From Planctomycetota bacterium (GTDB lineage: Bacteria; Planctomycetota; OFTM77), in contig JAJDCO010000004.1 in NCBI GenBank assembly GCA_029260795.1, positions 62,001 to 126,000 of the forward strand: DNA of 64,000 bases, given 5' to 3'. Numbering within the stretch: the first letter of the stretch is position 1; each line of letters begins with the position of its first letter. Below are positions 1 through 7,647 of the stretch, piece after piece. A program made the position numbers and the translations under genes. The notes beneath the pieces were generated by a model that made no database searches, was not told the origin of the DNA, and worked only from the letters and a program-made list of their open reading frames with translations.

Positions 1-127
1 TGATGTGAGCGCGACACAGACTGCCGAAGCCGCGCATGTCGGCTGCGAACTCGTCAGCGACGGCGAACACCTGCTCGATCTCGTCGTTGGTGAGGTCGTT
101 GATCGAGATCAGATCCCGTTTGGACAT
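1..127 (-). CDS. pyrB: Aspartate carbamoyltransferase, N-terminal fragment (cut by window edge)
   Basis: Only the first 42 codons lie in the window. The translation begins MSKRDLISINDLTNDEIEQV, the usual opening of aspartate carbamoyltransferase (helix 1 of the carbamoyl-phosphate domain), which makes N-carbamoyl-aspartate in pyrimidine synthesis. A GGAGG ribosome binding site precedes the ATG at 127 by about 8 bases. The catalytic motifs are outside the window, so another carbamoyltransferase cannot be fully excluded. The related enzyme at 24765 has a different N-terminus. Confidence 0.7.
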   Translation of the reverse strand, partial: MSKRDLISINDLTNDEIEQVFAVADEFAADMRGFGSLCRAHI

Positions 128-299
128 CGCGCTCGCCTCCCTGCGCCCTGCCGAGACGTACGCCAGCCCTCGCCTCTCATGGACGGGGTCTCTCTTGCCT
201 GCGAATCTATCGAGTGATCGAGAATCCTTGCTTGGAATCGCGGTCAGGCTATCACGCTCGAATGTGATCCGCAAGGTCCCGAGAGTCAGGCACTTCCAC

Positions 300-1478
300 T
301 CAGTCGGCCGCCACTCGCAAAGCTCTCAACCGACGGGCCGTACGCTCTGGGTCTCGGCGAGCCTCGTTCGCGGCATTCTCGAGCTCGGCGCGCTGATGCC
401 TCGTGAAAGGGACGGCCTCCCCGGGCGCCACGACCGGCAGCCCGAGACGATCCACGAGCTCGCGTCGCAGATGCGCGATGCCATCGCCGGTCCGACAAGA
501 GACTGTCACTCCGGGAGCATCGGTCTCCGCCCAGGCGTGGGAAGCGACTCGATCGCTCTTGTTCCAGACGATCACGTGGGACCGACCGGCGCATCGCCTC
601 AGGATCTCGCGGTCCTCGGGCTGCGGCGGCTCGCTTCGGTCCAAGACGACCAGCCAGCAGTCTGCGGACTCTCCCGCCTGCCAGCTCGCGTCGATACCCT
701 GGGCTTCCACGGGATCGGGTGCCCGACGAATGCCCGCCGTGTCGACGAGTCCGAACGGGACGCCTTCGATCAAGAGCTCCGCGCTCACGGGGTCCCGGGT
801 CGTGCCGGGCCGGTCGCTCACGATGGCACGCTCGCGCCCGAGCAGTCGATTCAGCAAGGACGACTTTCCCACGTTCGGCCGCCCGATCAGCGCGAGACGC
901 GTCGGTCGGCAGAGGGCGATTCCGAGCTGAGCGCGCCCAGCCAGCTCTCGGAGCCGGTCGGCGATGGCAGCCAGGTCCTGACGCTCGGAAAGGAGAGCTT
1001 CTATCCGGGCGACCTCCCGACCCAGTGCACCATCGACCTGATCCAAGAGCATCCGCACCGCTCGCTCGGACGCCGGTCGATCCAGCAGAAGACGAGCGGC
1101 ATCCACGAATGCCTCTTCGTCCCGAGCACGCGATAGCTCATCGACGGAGACGATTCGCACTCCGACGGCTTCCAGGCTGGCCAAGATGGCCCGCGCCGGT
1201 CCGATTCCACCGTGCCCGTGGATCTCGAAGCCAGTCGGGCTCGGACCTTTCGCAACGGCGTCGCATCGTCGAAGAAGCACCTCGTCGATCACACCGTCCG
1301 CGGTGACCCAATGACCGTAGGCGAGGCGGCCAGCTCCCGGCAGCCCTTGACGGCCCCGAAAGCGGGCGCGGATGAGCTCTTCGACCTCGTTCCCCGTGAC
1401 TGCGATGACCGCGATCCCCCCCGGCGCCCAAGGAGTGAGCAGCGCGGCCCGTGCCTCACCCCGATCAGAAGCGTCCAT
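300..1478 (-). CDS. MnmE-like GTPase paralogue lacking the C-terminal Cys motif
   Basis: 392 aa. The N-terminal part resembles the MnmE tetrahydrofolate-binding domain (GGIAVIAVTG near residue 20, EIHGHGG near 95) but has lost the usual GEFTxRAF..NGKxDL stretch. The G domain is intact: GRPNVGKSSL, GTTRD, DTAG and NKSD. The protein stops shortly after a FTRHQRAELENA segment and lacks the last ~35 residues with the C-[IL]-G-K motif that MnmE uses in tRNA wobble-uridine modification; the DNA just downstream does not encode that tail in another frame. A complete MnmE lies at 43835-45190, so this copy has probably diverged in function. The ATG at 1478 overlaps the 3' end of coaX by 14 bp, which suggests translational coupling. 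Confidence 0.85.
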   Translation of the reverse strand: MDASDRGEARAALLTPWAPGGIAVIAVTGNEVEELIRARFRGRQGLPGAGRLAYGHWVTADGVIDEVLLRRCDAVAKGPSPTGFEIHGHGGIGPARAILASLEAVGVRIVSVDELSRARDEEAFVDAARLLLDRPASERAVRMLLDQVDGALGREVARIEALLSERQDLAAIADRLRELAGRAQLGIALCRPTRLALIGRPNVGKSSLLNRLLGRERAIVSDRPGTTRDPVSAELLIEGVPFGLVDTAGIRRAPDPVEAQGIDASWQAGESADCWLVVLDRSEPPQPEDREILRRCAGRSHVIVWNKSDRVASHAWAETDAPGVTVSCRTGDGIAHLRRELVDRLGLPVVAPGEAVPFTRHQRAELENAANEARRDPERTARRLRALRVAAD

Positions 1479-2211
1479 AGAGATCCTCGAACAGCCGGAG
1501 CGCGGCCTCGAGGGTGAGGTGCGGATGCACACGCTCGATCTCGGGGATCGCCGACAGAACGAGATACGCATCTCCACCGGTCGCGACGATGGTCGGCGGC
1601 TCGGAGAGCTCGGCGGCGAGGAGCTCGAGAAGCTGCCGAACACCACCGACGGCCATCCAGAACAGACCGGATTGGAGTGCCTCTTGGGTCGACTTGCCGA
1701 GAGGGGTGGGCTGTCGGACGGGTCGAACGCTCGGGAGGCGAGCCGTGAACTCGTGGAGGGCACGGGCGCCGAGGCCGATGCCCGGAGCGATCGCGCCACC
1801 GAGGAACTCGCCGTCGCTGGTGATGACATCGAAGGTGATCGCGGTCCCGAAGTCCACGACGATGGAAGCGCCGAACCGGCGATGGGCTTCGCGCGCGTTC
1901 AGTAGCCGATCGAGACCCACGGAGTCCGGCTGACGAGTTCGATTGGGAATGTCGATGGGAAGATCGGCTCCGACGCGCACGACCCGGTGCGTGGGGACCC
2001 CATCGAACATCCGCAGTGCCCGCGTCTCGACGGCGGCGTTGACGCTGACGCTGACGATCGTCACGTCTTGGGCCTCGAGTGCCACCCACTCGGGCAAGCG
2101 GGAGATTGCGTCGTGGGGAAAGCTCTCGAAACGAGGAGAGCCGATCTCGGGGAACAATCCGGCGGCGATCCGAGTGTTGCCGGTATTGAGAGCGAGGACC
2201 GATCGAGCCAT
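1465..2211 (-). CDS. coaX: Type III pantothenate kinase
   Basis: 248 aa, normal for CoaX (about 255). CoaX phosphorylates pantothenate in the first step of coenzyme A synthesis. Visible motifs: the phosphate-binding NTGNT near residue 8, GLDRLLNA near 100, VVDFGTAITFD and GGAIAPG. The first motif is normally D-x-G-N-T; here the Asp is Asn (see findings). The ATG at 2211 puts that motif at the expected distance from the start. Coupled to the downstream MnmE-like gene by a 14-bp overlap. Confidence 0.9.
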   Translation of the reverse strand: MARSVLALNTGNTRIAAGLFPEIGSPRFESFPHDAISRLPEWVALEAQDVTIVSVSVNAAVETRALRMFDGVPTHRVVRVGADLPIDIPNRTRQPDSVGLDRLLNAREAHRRFGASIVVDFGTAITFDVITSDGEFLGGAIAPGIGLGARALHEFTARLPSVRPVRQPTPLGKSTQEALQSGLFWMAVGGVRQLLELLAAELSEPPTIVATGGDAYLVLSAIPEIERVHPHLTLEAALRLFEDLYGRF

Positions 2212-2301
2212 GCCGGAAGCTCCCGAGTACACCGCGCGCCGAAGCCGGGCGGGATCATCGTGGCCGCGACTCCATTCGCCGGCCACGATTCGAGTTCGAC
2301 C

Positions 2302-3357
2302 TCATCGCTGCGGGTATGAGCGGAATCGCATGGTGACGGGGCGTCCGTTGCGTAGCACGGTCAGCTGGAAGACCGAGCGGCCTTGCTGGCTGCGGATGTA
2401 GTTGATCACGCTGGCCTGATTCGTGATCGGCCGGTTGTCGATGCGCTGCAGGATGTCGCTCGAGCGCACGCCACGCTGACCAGCCAATGATCCTTCGGGA
2501 ACGGCGTTGACCTGGAGCCCGGCGACCTTGTTGGTCTTCGGGTCCCGGTACTCCTGGAGCTGCAGATCACCGAGCATCTGCTCGTAGTTCTGTGCGATCT
2601 GACCGGCCTCGTCCGAGGCGATGTGCCACATGCCGTTCTCGTCCTGATACGTCTCCTCGGGAGCCTCTTCCGTGGCAGGGTTGTTGGGGCCTCGCCCTTT
2701 CCCGGCCTGGCGCAATCGGGCAGCCGCCTCCTGGGCCGGGTTCCGGCCGCCGAGGATCGGAGTCGTGGGCGTTCCCCCGAGCTGCGAGACGTCGAAGGGC
2801 GATCGACGAGTCATCGCGACGACGTTGTTGTCTTCGTTCTCCACGTCATACTCGAAGACGATCGCGTACTCCTGGACTTCTTTGAGCACGGCCTTCGGAG
2901 AGACGTTGTCGAGCTCATCACCCACCGAGAGCAGCTTCCATTCATTGCTCGGCGTGTGCTGAACACTGGCGCTGCTGAGCTCCGGACGGCCCTCGTCGAC
3001 GTAGACGGCGATCAGCTTGATGTACTCGCCGAGCGGCTTCACCTTGGGCTTGACCGGCTCGATCGGCTGCTCGGTCTCTTCGACCGGCTTCACCGGAGCG
3101 GCGACGGTTCCGTCGAGCACCGTCTGATAGAGGCTGGCGTGGGTCTTTTCGGTGACGGTGTCACTCTCGCTCTTCCGCTCGTTCTTGCGGAGCTCGTCGT
3201 ACAGCGGAACGATCTTCGCCTTCTGGATCTCGGCCGCCGAGCGAGCCGGGGTCGCGTTGTTCCGGGATTGGATCGCGAAGTAAGACAACGCAACCAGGCC
3301 CAGGAGAAAGAAGACGTTCATGACCCACAGCAGTGAGCGAACGGCTTTGATCTTCAC
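2302..3357 (-). CDS. GspC-like inner-membrane protein with C-terminal PDZ domain
   Basis: 351 aa, GTG start. One transmembrane segment at residues ~9-28 follows a short basic N-terminus, giving a bitopic protein with a large periplasmic part. Residues ~110-175 resemble the GspC homology region that contacts the secretin in type II secretion (KLIAVYV..., LLSVGDELDN, VQEYAIVFEY). Residues ~265-348 form a PDZ domain (VNAVPEGSLAGQRGVRSSDI, ending LTVLRNGRPVTMRF). A second protein of the same plan lies just upstream. No other gsp gene is nearby, so function with the pilus machinery is possible. Confidence 0.75.
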   Translation of the reverse strand: MKIKAVRSLLWVMNVFFLLGLVALSYFAIQSRNNATPARSAAEIQKAKIVPLYDELRKNERKSESDTVTEKTHASLYQTVLDGTVAAPVKPVEETEQPIEPVKPKVKPLGEYIKLIAVYVDEGRPELSSASVQHTPSNEWKLLSVGDELDNVSPKAVLKEVQEYAIVFEYDVENEDNNVVAMTRRSPFDVSQLGGTPTTPILGGRNPAQEAAARLRQAGKGRGPNNPATEEAPEETYQDENGMWHIASDEAGQIAQNYEQMLGDLQLQEYRDPKTNKVAGLQVNAVPEGSLAGQRGVRSSDILQRIDNRPITNQASVINYIRSQQGRSVFQLTVLRNGRPVTMRFRSYPQR

Positions 3358-3608
3358 GATTCGCTGCCTCTCGTCCCGCGAGCTCTGTCTTCGGAAACCC
3401 CCACCGGGTCTACCGAACGGACGCGTTGGACGCGCCCCGCGCCGACTCCTTGGCAGGAAACCTTGCCACGCGTGGAACGGACCGCGTCGGTCGGACCCGA
3501 TCGCTCGGACTCTAGCAAGAGCCCTCCAGGGCCGCCACCGCCATTTTCGGGTGGCAAGAGCCTCGACCTGAGGCCCGAGCGCCTGTTTCCGGCGAGGAGC
3601 TGCGTTCG

Positions 3609-4505
3609 TCAGTCGAGCCGAAACATGAAGCGCTGGTGTCGACCATTCCGGAGCACCAGGACGCTCACACCACGGCCTTGGAGATTCCGCAGGTAATCGA
3701 GAGCCGCTGCCTGGGACCGAACCGGAAAGTCGTCGATCGCTCGAATGACGTCACCTTCCCGAAACCCGCGCCGAGCCGGCAGGGAGTCGCCATTCAGCCG
3801 CTCGAGCCGAAGCCCTTCGACCTGACGTGTCCTCGGGTTCCGATACGTTCCGAAGATCACGTCCTCACGGAGCAACCGCTCGTAATCCTCTGAAAGCACC
3901 GCGCGCTCGGCCTCAGTGACCACGACGGTCAGCTCCTCGTCGATCAGCACCTCGGGCAACACATCGTTCGAGGAATCCTCACCCTCAATCGATTCGTCTG
4001 CCAGATCGCCCTCCTCGACTCCGTCTCGCGGGACCTGGAGTCGAAACCGTTCGCCGCGCCAGTCGAGCTGGACGCTGAAGCGCCCGACTTCGCGGAGAAC
4101 CGCTGGCGGGTAGACGCCCTCATAGGCATCGCCGATCCCGAGCCAAGTCGGCTCTTCGAGCTGGTGGTCGGTCGGTCGGACTGCCGCTCGATGTCGGAGC
4201 GGCTCGTTGGCATCGAGGCGCACCGCGACCACCTGCATGCGCGAGGCAAGCTCGCTGCTGACGCGGCTCGGATCGCCACCGCCCGATCGCGGCTCCATGT
4301 GCTCGACGATGTCCTCGAGTCGGCCACCGCCTCGCCCGGCGACGAAAACCGGGCCGGAAGCGGACTCCTCCGAGTCTCGCTGGCGCTCGATCCACCAAGC
4401 CGCGGCCGCCAGGACGACCACGAACGGCAGCGCCACGGCGAGAAGCACTCCGAGGGCGCCTCCCGCTCGGGGGTCGCGGAGATTGCACGATCGCTGGGCG
4501 CTCAC
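3609..4505 (-). CDS. Second GspC-like protein with PDZ domain
   Basis: 298 aa with the same plan as its downstream neighbour: one transmembrane helix (residues ~18-39), a GspC-type homology segment (VVAVRLDANEP, WLGIGDAYEG, VGRFSVQLDW) and a C-terminal PDZ domain (RLNGDSLPARRGFREGDVIRA, ending VLRNGRHQRFMFRLD). The two are recognisable paralogues, mainly in the PDZ domain. The GTG start at 4505 overlaps the stop of the PilT-like gene in a GTGA, so the two are translationally coupled. Probable role: a periplasmic adaptor in a secretion or pilus system (inference). Confidence 0.7.
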   Translation of the reverse strand: MSAQRSCNLRDPRAGGALGVLLAVALPFVVVLAAAAWWIERQRDSEESASGPVFVAGRGGGRLEDIVEHMEPRSGGGDPSRVSSELASRMQVVAVRLDANEPLRHRAAVRPTDHQLEEPTWLGIGDAYEGVYPPAVLREVGRFSVQLDWRGERFRLQVPRDGVEEGDLADESIEGEDSSNDVLPEVLIDEELTVVVTEAERAVLSEDYERLLREDVIFGTYRNPRTRQVEGLRLERLNGDSLPARRGFREGDVIRAIDDFPVRSQAAALDYLRNLQGRGVSVLVLRNGRHQRFMFRLD

Positions 4506-5599
4506 GCCTGCAGCAGATCCGCCGCGCCCGTTCCCTTCTGGATACCGCGCATCAACAGGTGCAGCTCGTCGGCGTTGTCGGAAGATGCCAGCGCCTCCTC
4601 GTGGGTGATCATGTCGCGATCGTAGAGTCGCAGGAGCGACTGATTGAACGTCATCGTTCCATAATAGTCGCCTTCGAACAGCGCTTTCGGAAGATCCCGC
4701 GTTCGGCCTTCAGAGATCATCTCGCGCACGCTCGGCGTCGAGAGCATCAGCTCAACGGCCGGGATCCGCCCTTCTCCGCCCTTGGTCTTGATCAGACGCA
4801 TGGACAGCACACCATTCAGGTTCATCGACAGCTGCTGGCGGACCAGGTCGTGCTGATGGGGTGGGAAGAACGTCATGATTCGCTCGACGGTCTGCACCGC
4901 ATTGACGGTATGCAAGGTCGAGAGCACGAGGTGTCCCGTCTCCGCAGCCTGAATCGCGGCCTCGACCGTCTCCTGGTCTCGCATCTCACCGATGAGGATC
5001 ACGTCGGGTGTCTGGCGGACGCAGTGCTTGAGTGCCTGGCCGAAGGACGTGCTGTCCAGACCAACCTCGCGCTGGCTAACGATGCTCAGCTTGTCTTCGA
5101 AGATGTACTCGATCGGATCCTCGATCGTCACGATGTGGCGGCTCATCGTTTGATTCATGTACTCGATCATCGCCGCCATCGTCGTCGACTTGCCCGAGCC
5201 CGCAATCCCGGTAGTCAGTACCAAGCCACGCCGGTGCTCGCAGAGCTTCTTGAGCTGGGCGACGGGCAGATTCAGGTCCTTGAAGGACGGCACATCGCTC
5301 CGGATGTGACGGAAGACGAAGCCCAGCTCTCCGCTTTGACGGAAGATGTTCAATCGGAATCGCGCATGACCCGGCAAGCTGAACGCCGTGTCGATCTCGC
5401 CCAGAGAACGGAATCGCTGCAGGTCGGTCTTCGGCAAGACCTGCTGCAGGAAGTCGCGCCCCATCTCGGTCGTGATTCGCGTGTCCGCGATGAACTTGAT
5501 CGACCCGTCGGCTCGGATCGCGGGAAAGCCACCCGACCTCAGGATCAGGTCGGATCCGCGCTCCTTGATCAGAATCTCCAGCAAGCTCTTCAGGTCCAT
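4502..5599 (-). CDS. PilT/PilU-family retraction ATPase
   Basis: 365 aa. Hexameric AAA-like ATPase of the GspE/PilT superfamily that powers type IV pilus retraction. Visible: GSDLILRSGG at the N-terminus, Walker A GIAGSGKST near residue 130, the EDPIEYIF Asp box, Walker B ILIGEMRD and the His box HLVLSTLHT. The C-terminal part (TMTFNQSLLRLYDRDMITHEEAL) fits PilU at least as well as PilT, and AIRAS-type residues are not evident. The ATG at 5599 is chosen because MDLKSLLEILIKERGSDL aligns with family N-termini. Confidence 0.85.
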   Translation of the reverse strand: MDLKSLLEILIKERGSDLILRSGGFPAIRADGSIKFIADTRITTEMGRDFLQQVLPKTDLQRFRSLGEIDTAFSLPGHARFRLNIFRQSGELGFVFRHIRSDVPSFKDLNLPVAQLKKLCEHRRGLVLTTGIAGSGKSTTMAAMIEYMNQTMSRHIVTIEDPIEYIFEDKLSIVSQREVGLDSTSFGQALKHCVRQTPDVILIGEMRDQETVEAAIQAAETGHLVLSTLHTVNAVQTVERIMTFFPPHQHDLVRQQLSMNLNGVLSMRLIKTKGGEGRIPAVELMLSTPSVREMISEGRTRDLPKALFEGDYYGTMTFNQSLLRLYDRDMITHEEALASSDNADELHLLMRGIQKGTGAADLLQA

Positions 5600-5850
5600 T
5601 CCCAGGCTCCGAGTCTCAGGCTTCGACCAGGGAGGACGTCTCCGGTTGCCCTCACCTGACAGCCCTATCGCCTCGATCGCCCTAACTGCTTGAATTGAAG
5701 CACCTAACGATTCAGCAACGGTCGAAAGGGCATCTCGGGCAGCGTCCGAAGAGCGTGAGGCCTTCGGTCCGACTGCAGATGGAACGGGTCCAACAGGCAA
5801 GAGCGACCCGAGAGGGTAGGGAGCGCTTCGAGGTCCGCCGGCTGGCCCGG

Positions 5851-6858
5851 TCAGGTCGCTTCGGCCCCGGACTCCAGCCAACGGGCGAAAGTCGAGAGCA
5901 GCTCGCGCAACCCCTCGCCAGTGACGGCCGAGATGGCGAGGACCTCGTGACCGCAGGCGCGAGCCAGGGAAGCGATCGCCGGCTGGGGGTCATCCGCCGC
6001 GTCCAACTTCGTCGCGACGACCACCTCCGGCTTACGCGCCAGCTCGGTGCTGTAGCTCTGAAGCTCGTTTCGGATGACGCGATAGGCCTCGGCGGGGGGC
6101 GCAGAAGCGGTCGCGGAGATGTCGACCAGATGGAGCAAGATCCGAGTCCGCTCGATGTGACGCAGGAACTGGTGGCCGAGGCCAATGCCATCGTGGGCGC
6201 CTTCGACCAGACCGGGAATGTCCGCGAACACGAGCTGGGTCATATCGTCGATCTCGACGATGCCCGGTTGGGGTGTGAGAGTCGTAAAGGGATAAGCCGC
6301 GATCTTGGGTCGGGCCGAAGAGACGCGCGACAACAAGGTCGACTTGCCCGCGTTGGGCAAGCCGATGATGCCGACGTCGGCGATCATCTTGAGCTCGAGC
6401 ATGACACGGCGCTCTTCACCGGCTTTGCCCATCTCGGAGAATCGAGGCGTTTGGCGAGTCGAGTGGGCGAAGGCCTTGTTGCCGCGACCCCCTTTACCTC
6501 CGACGACGATGCGGACTTCTTCGCCGGGCTCGGTGAGATCGCGCAGAACGTTACCGCGGTCGATGTCTCTCACGATCGTCCCGACGGGCACTCGGACGAT
6601 GCAATCCTGCCCATTGCGGCCAGTCATCATTTTAGGACCACCGGGTTGCCCGCCTTCGGCGGTGTACCGTCGCTTCCGATAGTGGTCCATGAGGGTGGTG
6701 ATCTGTGGGTCGGTTCGCATGACCACGTCTCCACCATTCCCGCCGTCACCTCCGTCCGGCCCGCCCTTGGGAACGAATTTCTCGCGCCGGAAGCTGCAGC
6801 AGCCATCTCCCCCCTTGCCGCTCACGACCAAGATCTGGGCTTCGTCGCGGAACAGCAT
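5851..6858 (-). CDS. obg: Obg/CgtA ribosome-associated GTPase
   Basis: 335 aa. Large-subunit assembly GTPase. The N-terminal glycine-rich Obg fold is clear (GKGGDGCCSFRREKFVPKGG), followed by the G domain with GLPNAGKSTLL, switch region YPFTTLTPQ, DIPGLVEGA and the base-specificity motif read as TKLD. The protein ends soon after the G domain, so the OCT domain of Bacillus Obg is absent. An in-frame TTG lies 15 bp upstream, but the ATG at 6858 (MLFRDEAQI) matches family starts. It sits in the usual order rplU-rpmA-obg. Confidence 0.93.
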   Translation of the reverse strand: MLFRDEAQILVVSGKGGDGCCSFRREKFVPKGGPDGGDGGNGGDVVMRTDPQITTLMDHYRKRRYTAEGGQPGGPKMMTGRNGQDCIVRVPVGTIVRDIDRGNVLRDLTEPGEEVRIVVGGKGGRGNKAFAHSTRQTPRFSEMGKAGEERRVMLELKMIADVGIIGLPNAGKSTLLSRVSSARPKIAAYPFTTLTPQPGIVEIDDMTQLVFADIPGLVEGAHDGIGLGHQFLRHIERTRILLHLVDISATASAPPAEAYRVIRNELQSYSTELARKPEVVVATKLDAADDPQPAIASLARACGHEVLAISAVTGEGLRELLSTFARWLESGAEAT

Positions 6859-6946
6859 CGATCGAGGATCCAAGGATGGAGGAGGGGCGGAGAGGGCTCG
6901 GGCTCACCGGCCGCGGTCGTGCAGTGAGCCGGAAGGGCAGGGGGAC

Positions 6947-7195
6947 TCAGGCGGTGATCGGATCGATGTGGACGCGGCGCCCCTTCTGGAAGCGCACATG
7001 CCCATCGACGAGAGCGAAGAGCGTGTAGTCGTTGCCGACGCCACAGTTGTGGCCCGGCTTGAAGCGGGTGCCGCACTGGCGAACGATGATCGTTCCAGCC
7101 GTCACTTGCTGCCCGCCAAATCGCTTCACACCACGATGCTGGGGATTGCTATCGCGGCTGTTGCGCGACGATCCCTGGCCTTTCTTGTGTGCCAT
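6947..7195 (-). CDS. rpmA: 50S ribosomal protein L27
   Basis: 82 aa, full length. [19 protein letters not shown] is the classic L27 start; there is no Firmicute-type N-terminal extension needing proteolytic removal. The [14 protein letters not shown] and [11 protein letters not shown] blocks are intact. It is transcribed with rplU and obg. Confidence 0.97.
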   Translation of the reverse strand: MAHKKGQGSSRNSRDSNPQHRGVKRFGGQQVTAGTIIVRQCGTRFKPGHNCGVGNDYTLFALVDGHVRFQKGRRVHIDPITA

Positions 7196-7236
7196 GTCAA
7201 TCGACTCCTGCGTTGCGCCCGGGTCGGGCGGCTGCG

Positions 7237-7548
7237 TCAGTTCTGGATGCCCTGGATCCGGACGCGGGTGTAGTGCTGACGATGTCCCTTCTTGACGCGC
7301 GAGTCCTTCCGACGGCGCATCTTGAAGACGACCAGCTTCTTGCCCTTCGCCTCACCGAGAATCTCGGCGCTCACGGAGGCCCCGGAGACGCTCGGCGTCC
7401 CGATCTGGACCTTGTCTCCGTCTCCGACGAACGCGACTTCGCCGAAGGTCATCGACTCTCCGGGCGCCTTCTCCAGATGGTCGACGAGGATCTCGTCACC
7501 GACCTCGACGCGGTACTGGCGGCCGCGATCCATGAAGACAGCGTACAT
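7237..7548 (-). CDS. rplU: 50S ribosomal protein L21
   Basis: 103 aa from the ATG at 7548 ([20 protein letters not shown]), matching the family length and start. The C-terminal [21 protein letters not shown] signature is present. It has its own promoter in the short gap after rng, so ribosomal protein output can be uncoupled from RNase expression. Confidence 0.97.
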   Translation of the reverse strand: MYAVFMDRGRQYRVEVGDEILVDHLEKAPGESMTFGEVAFVGDGDKVQIGTPSVSGASVSAEILGEAKGKKLVVFKMRRRKDSRVKKGHRQHYTRVRIQGIQN

Positions 7549-7611
7549 AACACTCGCAATCCCAAGGGTTAACGGTTTCAAGCGCCCTGGTCCGGGCACG
7601 CGAAACCAGAG

Positions 7612-7639
7612 ATTATATCGGTGACGGGCCGGGCCGCAA
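7612..7639 (-). promoter_or_regulatory. Sigma-70-type promoter for rplU-rpmA-obg
   Basis: On the minus strand TTGCGG (7639-7634) and TATAAT (7617-7612) are separated by 16 bp. The -10 is a perfect consensus in very GC-rich surroundings, and the predicted start lies ~60 bp upstream of the rplU ATG. The -35 begins 8 bp after the rng stop codon. Confidence 0.65.
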
Positions 7640-7647
7640 GATCCAAA

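Noticed and set aside
240..300. Possible frameshift hiding the FCIGK end of the MnmE-like gene
   Set aside because: None of the frames in the ~60 bp after its stop gives an MnmE-like tail, so the truncation looks real.
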